Shown: positions 1 to 10,727 of the stretch, piece after piece | Layout: every line of letters begins with the position of its first letter | Numbering within the stretch: the first letter of the stretch is position 1 | NCBI GenBank assembly: GCA_022560025.1 | Contig: JAFISE010000131.1 | Span: 19,741 to 83,740 of the forward strand | Reading direction: 5' to 3' | DNA from: Stagonosporopsis chrysanthemi | Lineage: Eukaryota > Ascomycota > Dothideomycetes > Pleosporales > Didymellaceae | Length of the DNA stretch: 64,000 bases | Made by a program: the position numbers and the translations under genes | Notes under the pieces: model-generated | What the model was told of the DNA's origin: nothing | Database searches by the model: none | The model's input: only the letters and a program-made list of their open reading frames with translations

Positions 1-649
1 CTGAGGCCCACGGTACCGCATATGTTCGCTTATGTATGTAGCACCATCCTCGACCGATGCAGGATCATCCCAGTAACGTACTAAGAGACTGATCGGATAG
101 GGATTGCGTCAGAAACAACACGAACATCGTTAATTGAATCTTGCTCAAAATACTACAGGACTAACCTGTAGTAGTAGCGCATCCTCCTAACGGTACCGGT
201 ACTGTCTTGGTGAAGAAGAGCCAGCTCTTATTCACTTCCCCTACTGCCACTTCCTTGTTGGAAATGGCAACCTCTGCTCGTATGACGACCAATTTTACAC
301 CAGTCTATGTACTTCCCAGATAGGGAGCAATATCCAACCCCATGTCGGCCACTGACGCCGGCAGCAGAGAAGCCCAAGTAATGCTGTATAGTACAAAGCA
401 GCGCATAACAGCCTGTGAGAAACTCACATCAACACTGAGCTTGCGACTAGTGCAGAGAAGGGTCCGTTTCATCATCGCAACACACGTATGCTCGCATTTG
501 CATCGAGGCTGCCGAGGCCTTGCATTCGCATCTCCTCCGGAGACAGGAGGGATAGAACTAGCAAGGCCGTAGGCTGTTGCTATGCTTGGAGGCTGGTGGA
601 GAACATGGGAGATAGCTACATTGCCAGACAATATACGGCTGTACCATCT
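1..649. other. No gene recognised
   Basis: Short open frames occur on both strands but none shows a recognisable domain, plausible composition or splice structure. I see nothing supportable here beyond ordinary intergenic DNA. Confidence 0.5.
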
Positions 650-901
650 TTAAAGCGGTGGCTGTTGAAGCAGTGGGGCGGTGTCGATGGATAGTCTGGA
701 TGAAGGTATATTGATAGAAGATAGATCGAATGTGCTGGTACCGTTTTCTTCGTCGTGGTCGAGACTGTGGTCTGTAAAGTGGGTTCGCAGAGAACGATAC
801 CACGCGGCGCCTAGCGAGTGTCGAGGATGAAGGCTGGCAATTGCAACGGCGAGGCTGAGGATGCCGAAGATACCGAAGGCGATTTGGAGGTTGAGATCCA
901 T
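650..901 (-). CDS. Small single-pass membrane protein, hypothetical
   Basis: An 83-residue reading frame opens with the ATG at 899-901. Residues about 4-24 form one hydrophobic segment (QIAFGIFGILSLAVAIASL), followed by a short basic stretch and an acidic, Ser/Pro-rich tail ending in QQPPL. This pattern suits a small N-terminally anchored membrane protein. The same frame is open upstream to an ATG at 1006, but that extra segment lacks clear structure, so the inner ATG next to the hydrophobic segment is preferred. I do not recognise the family. It could be a chance ORF; the hydrophobic segment plus polar tail is the only support. Confidence 0.4.
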   Translation of the reverse strand: MDLNLQIAFGIFGILSLAVAIASLHPRHSLGAAWYRSLRTHFTDHSLDHDEENGTSTFDLSSINIPSSRLSIDTAPLLQQPPL

Positions 902-1011
902 GGTGCTTTTGTCTGATTGGGCCATAGGGAGCAGGGGGGCGTGATTGGTGGAGCCGAGGGCAGGCAGCTCAAGTGAGAGAGAGGCGCCAAGTAGACGGGA
1001 CGACAAAACGC

Positions 1012-1036
1012 AGACAAGACGAGACGAGACGAGACG
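1012..1036. repeat. GAGAC pentanucleotide tract
   Basis: A short imperfect tandem array of the pentamer GAGAC/GACGA lies just upstream of the small minus-strand membrane-protein frame. Confidence 0.6.
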
Positions 1037-1923
1037 AAAGAAGCGACGGGACGGATGCGCAGAATTACGAGCAGAGTGAACACGAGTCGACTTTTATAAG
1101 TATCAACACGTCTGCCAGGGGACTTTTCGCTTCACATGAGTTCAGGCGTACCGTCCGTCTTCCGCGACACACACCATACTAGATTCAGCTAGTTGAATCG
1201 CTCAGTACCATAATCTCGGGGCTTCTGAGCAGTCACTTGGCACAGTGATGCCCTCCAGTATAAATCAACTAAGCCTGAGACGCCTACAAGCAAGTGGTTG
1301 TTACTAGCTTTATAGAATATTCAAGCATTTGTCACTTTTCAGGGTCGTAACTTGCAGCTACTCGCCCGTTGATTGACTGTGATTCTACCGTTCTATTCCT
1401 TGTCAAGCCATCGTTGAATCGTTCACAATCCCTTGGAAGCTCCAGGATGCTGTTAGTGTAAGTGGCCAAAAGGCAACCTACGCCATGAGCAGCCTCATCA
1501 TGCTAGTTTCGTTATGATTTGACAATCAAGTGCAAAGTGAATAAATACGCCCAAAAACCACCAGGAAACCACTCACAAACCTAAGCATACACAACACTGC
1601 ATCTTTTCAAAGCCTCGATTCTCGCATACAGAACCAAACTTGGACCAGTTGCAGCAAGCAGGAGCGGACGAAACGATACGATACGGCTACGAGTTCAAAC
1701 TTTCGTATCTTGATTGACATTATCTCGTCTCCTCATCCGGGAAAAAAAAGGGAAGGAAGACTTTTTGCTACAGAGTCGTTTCCCGTCGACGCAACCTTAT
1801 CGCAGTTGTCGCTCAACCAATTGCGCAAGAACACACTAACTGCGACGACGACGCTACCACTCCAATATCGACCAAACACAACACCTTCCTCCGCTATACC
1901 GTGGAACAGAGAGAAGGAGGACT

Positions 1924-3996
1924 CTACTGCCCGCCCATCTTCTCGTACGTGTTCATCAGACTGCCAATGAACGTGGTGATCAGCCTGCTCTGCACGGCTA
2001 CAATATCCTCAGGTACCAGCCAGATAGTGGCGCCCATCTTTCGCGCAATACTGATAGCCAGCTTGGCGTTCTGGTAGCTTTCCTCGTCGTTGCGGCCGGG
2101 GGTGACGAGCTCGTAGTCGACGTACGCGGGCTTCATGCCGGCTAGGACGTCGAGGAGGAACTTTGCGTTTGACAGGGACGAGTCCTTGAAGGAGCGGACC
2201 TGGCTGCCCTGGCCGCCCTTGCGCGCCATGTCGTTGGCCCATTTGATCATGTCTGAGTCGGAGATCTCGCGCTTGCCGAGTTTCTGCGCAAGGCCCTTGA
2301 GGGTCGAGACGATGTCTTTGCGCATCAATTGCCAGACAAGGCCGAGGGTGAGGGTGCGCTGGCCGTCAGTGATGTCGGCACCCTGAATTCCGGGCAGAGA
2401 GAACTGGACGGACTTGCCGAGCTCGACGGCGTAGTTTGTGTTCTCGAGGGCTTTGAAGCGCATCAGCTCCTGTCCTTCCCGGGGCTTGTTGACGTGGCGC
2501 CAGTTTACGCTGCCGGGAATGACCTTGTCATATGCCTGGAGGAGCACGAGTCCGTCCTTGAGGTCCTCAAAGAACGACTGTACAACAGGCTTTACGTCCA
2601 GGGAGTTGAGCCACAGCGTGAAGACACGGGCTTCCCGCTCGCCTTCCGCATCGAAGTCCTCAATCTCGGCCTTCTCCTCCTCTGTGATGGGGTCCAGGCA
2701 AGGGAGTGTGTTGAACAGATTGGCAACAAACGCGAGGTTGAGCTTGGGGTTACCGGCGACAAGTGATGTAGGTGTCAGGAACTTGCGGCAGTCAAGAGCG
2801 TCGGCATTCTGGAGCACCATCTCGGCGCGCTGCAGCAGGTCATTCTGTTGCAGTGGCGACCGGGAGCACGTCTCTGGCGCTAGCTGGTTGAGCAGCACAG
2901 TGTAGTTCTCACCATCCTTTACATCTGTGGAGAAGTTGGATACACTGTAATTGTTAGCAGGTTGGCTTTACATTTTCAGTTTTCAACTCACGTTCTGTGC
3001 CACTTGGCGTTCTTGAGGTGGTAGTTGAACCATCGCAGCAGGATCTGCTCCGGTGGCAGGCGCAGGAATTGCTCGAGTGTCTCGTCGTCCTCCAGCAGCC
3101 TGTACAACTCCGGGTGCAGCTTGATGTCGATCTTGCCCAGCAGACCTCTCCTGATGACCTGCCAGATCAACCCCAGAATCAGATGCTCGCGCACCTCGAT
3201 GATGTCTCCACTGCCAATGTTGACAACGGAACACCCAATACCCTTGGCCGACTCAATGACAATGTTGTTGTTCTCAGTGAAGTGGAAGTTGTTCAGCTGC
3301 TTGATCTTCTTGCCAGGCTTGTTCAGGACACGCTCGTCGATTGTGTCGGGCACGCTGTCGTTGATGAGCTTCGACAGCACGAGACCGTCCTTGCACTGGT
3401 CGAACATCTCAAAGGTGTCGGTGGGGAAGGGCAGGCGGTCGCCAATGTCGGGGTCGCCGGCAAGGACGGCATTGATGTGGCGGGTGAATTCGGTGCGCTC
3501 GTCTTCGTTGATAGTGTGGGTGACGTTGGCAGAGGAGCCCTGGACCTGGATCCTGCCGCCGCCGCCGCCGCCGATGCTGGGCTTCGAGGCGTGCTTGGGC
3601 GTCGAGGGCGCGCTGCCGGCGGCGCCGGAGACGGCACGCGGGCGCGTTGGGCCGGTACTCATGCGCTGCTGTGCGGGCGACGACTGGCGCAGCTTGGAGA
3701 TGAGGTCGACATAGTCGTCTAGCTCGACGCGCCGCGAGCTGTCGAGCTCGACCTCCTTCAGGGCCTGGCGCACGACATCGTACGGCTGGTGCTCCGTCTG
3801 CTGGGTGGCCTTGATGACGGTCGCCTCGTCGAGGTAGCCCTTGTCGTCGACGTCGAGCTTGCGAAAGGCGTCCTGCAGGCCAAAGATCTCGCCCTGCTCA
3901 AACTGGGGGTATTTCCTGCGCGCAATGGCTGTCAGTCGCGGTGGAACACGGGGGATCAGCGTGGAAAGCTTACCGCTGGAGTTTGATGATATTCAT
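1924..3996 (-). CDS. Fimbrin (actin-bundling protein, Sac6/FimA family)
   Basis: Exons are 3974-3996, 2992-3915 and 1924-2944, joined by GT-AG introns of 58 and 47 nt, giving 655 residues, close to other fungal fimbrins. The first exon is only 8 codons (MNIIKLQR), typical of this family. Residues about 9-80 are an EF-hand-like headpiece, followed by a Ser/Pro/Gly linker with a six-glycine run. From about residue 145 to the end lie four calponin-homology domains in two actin-binding pairs, with repeated motifs such as CKDGLVLSKLIND and LKDGLVLLQAYD. The protein cross-links F-actin in cortical patches and endocytic sites; that role is family knowledge. The splice joins were read by hand and all keep frame. 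Identification is firm. Confidence 0.96.
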
Positions 3997-5472
3997 GGCG
4001 GCGGTAGTGGTGGGAAGAAAGTAGCGGCGGGCGCGGGTATAAAGACAGTGGCAGCGGCAAAAGTGACTGCCTGGCTCAGCCTCGTTCTGTGTTGCGCGTT
4101 CGACGTTTGTGTTCTCCGTGTCCTGCTTAGTCGCTGGCTGATGACGACGTGGGGCGCACTTGCCAAGCGGGCACGGTTGGGCGGCGTCGAGGGGCAGGTA
4201 CGACCGAATACGCTAACGTCATACGGAGCCGTACACAGTCCGGTACAGTGTCAGTCTGTAGGCTGCTGCAGCCCGCTGTCGAGCCGCATGCTGGGGCCGC
4301 GCGTGCAGTGCAGGGCGTGCATTGCATTTGCAGGTGAAGGGCTGGATGCAGGGCTGCTCGTCGACTCTGGGAGACTTGTCCAGGACAACATGCAGGGACA
4401 AGGCAGGCACAGATGGCCCGCAAGCGTGTCCACTATTGCCAACTCACACCGTTGGCATGTGCGGATATCGAGGAGGCAGGTGTTGACTATTTAGTCCGGT
4501 CAATGTCACGCCAATCTTCTTCACTTCTCGACACTACACTCATCCACACACGTCGAGAGGCAGCGTGAGCGAGCAATGCACATAGGAAAGGATCAAGACC
4601 ATCACAGCGAGAAGAACCATGTAAAAGAAGAGCTTTTAATTCCCTTGTTATCATCAGAAGGGCCGCCACCATCGCTAGCTCGTCAAAGGTTCATAAGAGT
4701 AAACACTAGCCCGTACTCCATCAACTGTAAAGATACTGTACGAGTGTCCGCCGGCCGCTTGTATGCGCAAATGCAGCCCGCCCGGACCTCTGCCCTCGCA
4801 ACTAGAAACAATAAGGCGACAGGAAATGCTACGAGCATCCTTGCGCACCAAAAAGCAAACATCATCATTGCCGTCTTTATATTCGTTTCCGCTTGATCTT
4901 CGTTGTGTGTGGCTCGTAGGCTTCATATGAGACAAATATGGATATAGATGGCTGTTGAGAGCATCGAGCAGCGCGCTGTCCGTACACGGGCCTGATATTA
5001 CTGGTGGTCGAGCAGGGTGTCGTGACCGTTGAGGGATCGGGACAGCGCGCTACGCCATGGCAATGCTATGCCCATAATCGTCGCCAACAAGAAACGAGGT
5101 AGAGGTAGGAAAATACAGCACCGTCAACCGCGGCATGAAGCCAGAACGTTTACATTGACAAACGTTTGCTTATGCCGCATGCAGGTCGTATATCGTGAGA
5201 ATGAAAGTGCAGGTAACTGCCGAACGGGTCGTTAGAGTCGTGAATGCCGAGGTACGGAAATGTAGACATGATAGAGAGAATGGAAACGGTCAATGGACAA
5301 AAGGAGATATCCCCCGTGAGAGGGATGATAGAACGTGATATGACCCAACTTGTGTGAAGGCGAGCATGCCATTGCTTCTTTGAGCAACAGCGAGCCGCCT
5401 TGGAGCAAGCTGACGTAGAAGTCGCAGAGGTGTTGACGATCCGCTGCAGTGCCTGTGTTTCAGGCTTTCGCG
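3997..5472. other. Intergenic: fimbrin promoter/leader and stuA 3' region
   Basis: About 1.5 kb between the fimbrin start codon and the stuA stop codon. Both genes are on the minus strand, so the left part is fimbrin 5' sequence and the right part is stuA 3' UTR or terminator. Open frames here look like chance ORFs; no conserved gene is seen. Confidence 0.6.
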
Positions 5473-7494
5473 CTACCGCCGCACATGCTGCGCTTGGACT
5501 TGCATAGTATGCGCACGTTGCAGACCTGGGTTGGGGTCTTGGGCGTAGGGGCCAACAGCGCCCCCCTCCATGGTCTTACGCCTCTTCATCCCACCCATAT
5601 CGTCGCCCTGCACGCTGTCGGGACGATAAGAGTCTTGCTCATCGTCATCACGCCCCCGCTTGGCAGATCCCAATCCGTTGGTCGCAGGGTAGCCTTGGGT
5701 GGCATACTGTGTAGGGCCAGGGTAGCCGTCGTGGGGTGTGTTGCCATTGGGAGCGGCACGAGGGTCATTGCTCATGACACTGTACAGGTTACTCGACGGC
5801 AAGTTCTGACGCTGTGGTGTTGGGTACCCCGAGCTCCAAGCCTGACCAGTTGCTGTTGTGCGTGGAGTTGCGCGTCCTGACCCGTTCTGGTGTGGGGATC
5901 CGGTCATCTCCGGCGACAATTGGGCGTGGTCGGCATGCATTGGGCCCGGAGCTCCGCTAGGATTGTAGCCGTAAGAAGTCCTGTTCCCGTTGTAAGGGGC
6001 GGTGGAGTGAGTGTATTGGCTATTCTGTTCGTGGTCACCTTCGCCTCCGTTAGGTGCGTTCTGGTCATTGCTCTGCGACAACGAATTGTCAGAGGGCTTG
6101 ACCTCGCTCTCATCGGGTACTTCGGTGATTCTCGAGGGTGGAGCCATCTCCGTCTTAGTGTACGGGCCATCGTTGCGGTATCCCATCATGGGTTGTCCCT
6201 GGGTAGGATACTGGCCGGGCTGTGAAGGAGGTGCAGAGTACATGGGTCTCGAGCCATCGTAGCTCTGCGCAGGCGGGTATGAGATGCCTTGCTGTACAGC
6301 GCCAGGTGGCGTACTCGCTGGTGTTGTTGGGACAGAACGGGCGTTGCTCAGACCAGTATCAATAGATAGAGGCTGGTTGCTCGGCGCATTCTGGACATTG
6401 GCACCGCTCCACTCGTAAGAACCACCCTGGTTACCCATGCCCATCATGCTCGACGCACTGGTGGGTGGTGTGGGGAAGGTGTGTGCACGATCTAGCCCAG
6501 GTCGGCCTGCAGAAGGGTGCGGCTGGATGGCGTGCGGAGGCTGTGACATGGCAGCACCGATGGGGTTGCTCATCGAATGGTGGTGGTGAAGAGAGGGAGG
6601 TTGTGATGTGTTGGGGCCTGTCATGTACCGAGGAGCAGTCTGCACACTGTCAGATCGAGGACGACCAACAGCGGCCATGGCGGCGCTTCCTACACTTTGC
6701 CTGTTCTGATTTGTGGGGTGGTAAAGCAAGGCTCCGATGTCGTGGACAAAGAGAGGGTACAGTTGCTCCGTGATCTTCTCCTTGTTTGCAAACTCAAGTG
6801 CTCTCTCAAAGGGAATCCTTTGTCGGGTCAGCGCATGCTTGTTGAATGTAAAATGGCTAAGACTTACCAGACGCCCTTGAGGTGCATGGGGCCGATCTTG
6901 ACAACATGTCTTGTCTTCTCGCTCTTCAAGATGCCGTCGCGGCGGCCACGGGTCATGCCAGCAACGTTGAGAAGTTTGGTGCCGTTGATCATGTGGTTGT
7001 CTTCGCGACGCGCAACACATACGCCCTTGGCTTCGACTTGGAAACAGAGACTGCCCTCGTCTTCCCATAGTGTGGCAGTCACACGAGGCTTCATTCCTGG
7101 TGGAGCAACTTGTCCGGTGTGGTCAAACGTATGATTCTGGTAGCTCTGTGGCGCTGGTGCTGGCGCGCCCGAGGACATGGCTGTACATGATTAGCAGGCG
7201 CGTTTATGAGAATTGGAAGTGACCAGACCTACCGGGAAGCTGGATCGTCGAAGGTACCATGGAGCTGTTCATTGACGATGATGCTGGTAGTTGAGAAGGC
7301 ACTCCATTGCCATAGCCGTATGATGGGTAGCCTGTGGGCGCAGATCCATAGTTGGGGCCAGGCTGCAACATGGGCGGTTGTTGCGGGTAAGAGTAGTGTG
7401 AGAGCCCTGCGGGAGGGCCCGAGGCCGGCGCATGTGCAGTTGCAGCAGACATGTGGGGCGGATGTACGTCGGCGTACGATTGCATCTGGTTCAT
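5473..7494 (-). CDS. stuA: APSES-domain developmental transcription factor StuA
   Basis: Exons 7233-7494, 6868-7180 and 5473-6817 (introns 52 and 50 nt) encode 639 residues. The start is the ATG in MNQMQSYADVHPP, matching the usual StuA amino end, followed by a Pro/Gln/Tyr-rich region. Residues about 113-225 form the APSES DNA-binding domain, with hallmark strings VTATLWEDEGSLCFQVEAKG, INGTKLLNVAGMTRGRRDG and HLKGVWIPFERALEFANKE; the second intron splits the VW codon. The remainder is a long disordered Pro/Ser/Gln tail with a bipartite nuclear signal near residues 578-607 (KRGRD...KRRK). StuA orders conidiophore development and, in plant pathogens, effector and metabolite expression (family knowledge). 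Identification is very secure; whether a longer amino terminus exists is open. Confidence 0.97.
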
Positions 7495-7938
7495 GCTGGT
7501 GTATCCCGCTTGGGGGTAGCCGAGGCTGTTCTGAGTGCCGTACGGGGAGCCTTGCTGCGACTGCGCATGCAATGGCTGACCGTCGCGGTTAAGTGTCTGA
7601 GGCGTCTGCTCCGGGGAGGGTGTTTTGAATCCAGCGGTCTGGCCGTGCAAGGAAGCCGCGTAAGAGGTGTTGGAACTCGCAATCGAACCGCCGCTTATGG
7701 AATCACCTCGAGGAGACGAATTGGTGGATGAGCCGCTCGGGAAGGATGAGTAAGACTGGATCTGCGGGAGTGAAGGCAGACGCTCGTTGGGTGTGGCGGT
7801 CTTGGAAGTGTAGTGTGAGGTGTACCAGGTGTCAACAGGGCCGCGAGCATGGACCGACGAGATCGATGGCAGCTCCAGCTTTACGGTATTGGTGGTCTTT
7901 CGCTTACGCGCGCAGGGTGTTGATGTCGAACAGAGTTC
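7495..7938 (-). other. In-frame open extension upstream of the StuA start
   Basis: Directly upstream of the chosen StuA ATG the same frame stays open for 148 codons, back to a TGA at 7939-7941. It contains no ATG. The conceptual peptide is rich in Ser, Thr, Pro and Gln, with a basic cluster CARKRK near its start, a composition like the rest of StuA. Either this is 5' leader, or an upstream exon carrying its own ATG splices into it to give a longer isoform. Complex stuA leaders with alternative transcripts are known in Aspergillus nidulans; the isoform here is inference. Confidence 0.4.
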
Positions 7939-8273
7939 TCACGGGAAAACCTCGCGCTTTTGCACAGAGCAGCAGAAGTTGATGCCGAGTCAAACTGGCC
8001 AACAGCGCAATACCTCACAATGTAGCTCTTTACGAACTGCAGGTGCTGTGATGTCGCTTGTTACGCAACAGGCAGGGACCTTCACCGCCAGTCAGCTGTT
8101 TGCTTTTGCAGGGTCCCCTGGCTCAGGGACGGTCAACGACGCGGCCGCCCGCAGAACAGAACGCGCCGAAGACGCGAGGGGCAAACGGGGTAAGCGCGGC
8201 GTTTACTAATACCCCGCGAGCCCGCGAGGGTCTTGATAACACGCTGGATCACGTTCTTCTTTTGGAACGGCGC

Positions 8274-8327
8274 TTGGGCTGGGCTGGGCTGGGATGGGCT
8301 GTGGTGGACTGGACTGGACTGGACTGG
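8274..8327. repeat. GGGCT then GGACT pentamer arrays
   Basis: Tandem GGGCT units are followed within about 15 bases by tandem GGACT units, two related pentamer arrays side by side. Confidence 0.8.
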
Positions 8328-9308
8328 AAAGCACTCACCAGTTGGAACCTGAGACAAGACAGAGGGCACAACAGACGCGCTGACACGTGCTTGAACGCTG
8401 CAAACAATGCTGTACAGTCAAAGGACGAGTCGTAACGTCGTTGCAATCGTTAATTGGGGAAACCGCAATGCTTTTGAAGTCGGTCCAAACACGCTCAAGG
8501 ACTCAAGGACGAATGGACGAATGCCGGCCTGAAAGAATATCGAGATGGAGTGCGGCAATGGGGAGGGAGCACTGTTGCGCGGGGGGTCGTGGCGGCGTCG
8601 TGGTCGGTCGTTAGGTCGTTGCGCTCGTCAATGGCGGGCCGTGCAGCGGGCAGTATGGATAGATAGGATAGTGATGGCGCTGCCCAGCAAATGGAACACT
8701 ACGCGACTCAGGCGTCAGTAGCTGCGGTGCACAACAAAGGTGGGAGAGGGTGCGACGAATGCCAACCTCCGCCAGACAAGGTGCAGAGTCAAAAGCCAGC
8801 AGACAGCGAGATGCTGACTGCATGGGGAGGGCGGAGGTATTGAGGCGGAGGTGGTTGGGATGGACTTGGGAAGCTAGTCTCGACCGCAACGGACGGCTAC
8901 CAGCCAACCAGGCGCGCGAGCGATAGGCGAGGGCACGGGAAATGCTGGGTTGGGGCCGAGACAAAGCGTCGACGGGCGCGCTGTTCTGCGTGCAGAGCGT
9001 GTATAGTATTGAGGGGTCCCAACGTACCAATGCCTCGACGAGGGACGCTGAGCGAGCAAGATGCAAGACTCGCGGCGATGCTGTCGGCGAGTGTGGAGAA
9101 GAGAGGACGTTCTCGTCGGCGGTGCTGCAGGATTCTCTGCAGCTCGACAGCAGGCAGGCCGCAGCTAAAGGGCTGACCGAGCCAGGCGAGCCACGCACGC
9201 CCCGCAGTGCAGTCCGCCCGAGGATGGGCTCTTTTTCGCAGACGGCGTGTCCCTACAACGTCAGTGCGCCATCGACGCCGCCGGCCGCGAGCCTGGGATC
9301 CGCGCGTG

Positions 9309-9416
9309 CGATGGTGCTGGTGGTGGTGCTGGTGGTGGTGGTGGTGCTGCTGGTGCTGCTGGTGGTGCTGCTCTACTGTGCACTGCCTGCTGCTCTGCTG
9401 CTGCTCTGCTGCTGAT
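9309..9416. repeat. TGG/TGC trinucleotide-like microsatellite
   Basis: About 110 bases of mixed GGT, GCT and CTG units form an imperfect trinucleotide tract; on one strand it would read Val/Leu or Gly/Ala and on the other Pro/Ala/Gln. The reading frames it generates are repeat artefacts rather than genes. Confidence 0.8.
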
Positions 9417-9565
9417 GCTCGGCGGGCCGGCGCGAGATGGCAGCAACGGCGGCGCGGGCACTGGGTGCTGCGAGCGACGAGGAGCGGCTGCAGCGCTGGC
9501 GGCCAGCTGCAGATGCAGATTCAGATGCAGATGCTGTTGTATAGCGCGCGCACGCTTTCCAGTCT

Positions 9566-9615
9566 TGTCCTGCCCTGCCCTGCCCTGCCCTGCCCTGTCC
9601 TGTCCTGTCCTGTCC
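9566..9615. repeat. TGCCC/TGTCC pentanucleotide array, 10 units
   Basis: Ten consecutive pentamers: one TGTCC, five TGCCC, four TGTCC. The unit change is a single C-to-T difference, so the array is one family with two variants. Confidence 0.9.
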
Positions 9616-10686
9616 AGTCCTCTGGCTGTATGTACCTAGCCACGGGTGGTGGAGATGCTCTGTTCTGGGGACACTCAGTACAGCGCGCCCACGAGCCGCC
9701 GCTCGCACACACACTCTACAGTAATTCACATCGGGCTTGGTCGCAGCAGCCATCGGCGCACGCCAGCATGGGGTGGCCCGGCCTGCGCTCCCAGCCTGGG
9801 CCGAGAAGCACCCTCCCGTAAAGATGACCGTTTCGCGCGCAGCCAGCACGGACGCCCGCCACCGTGCATGCTGACTGGGCTGATCGGCCCTCACGGACGC
9901 TGCACGGCGCATGGATACCTGGCATGCATCAAGCCCGCGCTGGCTGCTGCTGGCTGCTGGCTGCTGCTTGCTGGCCGCGCAGCAGGGACAGGGCTGCCAG
10001 GCCGCTCCCACGACGGCCATGCACGCAAGCGAGCCTGCTCCACCCCCCAGCCACCTGACGCCAGGAGTCAGCACCCGCACGACGAGACAAAGGCACAGCA
10101 GCTCCAGCACCCAGCGGCCGCGTCAGAGAGCGCGCGAGAGCCGGCGCGGCCAGCAGGCCAGGAGGGGTGCAGAGACGGCGGAGCAATTGCTATTCTCGTG
10201 GCGCCCGCCAGCACCACCAGTGACCGCCCATTATTGTCGACGGTTGACGACCTGGCTCGGTGCAGGGGTCGTGTGCCAAACTTAGCGGGCGGCTACTCTT
10301 TTCAAAAGACACCGTCCCGTCTGCTCAGGCGTCGGCTGGGCCCCCGATGGGGAGCGGCTGGCTGGCGTCGCCATGGCCACTCAGAGCCGCCGGAGCATGC
10401 CTGTCGAGTGCCCACAAAGTTACAAAAGTACGCCCGCGATAAGAAACGTTTCTTAATAAGCCGCAGCCGGTGCTTGATGTTGCGCCTGCCGAGCTGCACA
10501 GACTGACGGCCACCGAGCGCTCTCACCAGCATCCCAGAGAGCGATCGGAGAGCTGACCCTGCTGAAACGTCTTGATCTCTCTCTCGCATGCGTGGCCGAG
10601 TGCGCTGAGTGGCCCGGCTGCCGCGATGATGCGCACGGCTGCTGCGAGTCAATGTACACAGTAGCCGAAAGCCTCAGCAGCAGACA

Positions 10687-10689
10687 CTG

Positions 10690-10726
<37 letters not shown>

Positions 10727-10727
10727 C
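10687..10727. repeat. CTGGCT hexanucleotide array
   Basis: About seven perfect tandem copies of the hexamer CTGGCT. Confidence 0.9.

Noticed and set aside
2997..3722. Long plus-strand frames opposite fimbrin
   Set aside because: They are shadows of the fimbrin exons; the minus strand encodes clear CH domains.
9646..10506. 286-codon plus-strand frame in the stuA-upstream desert
   Set aside because: Arg/Pro/Ser/Cys-rich composition with no domain, overlapped by equally long frames on the other strand; typical of GC-rich non-coding DNA.
10588..10660. GCGTGGCCGAGTGCGCTGAG resembles the 5' half of a tRNA-Leu/Ser
   Set aside because: No matching acceptor stem, anticodon loop or GGTTCGAATCC-type T-arm follows.
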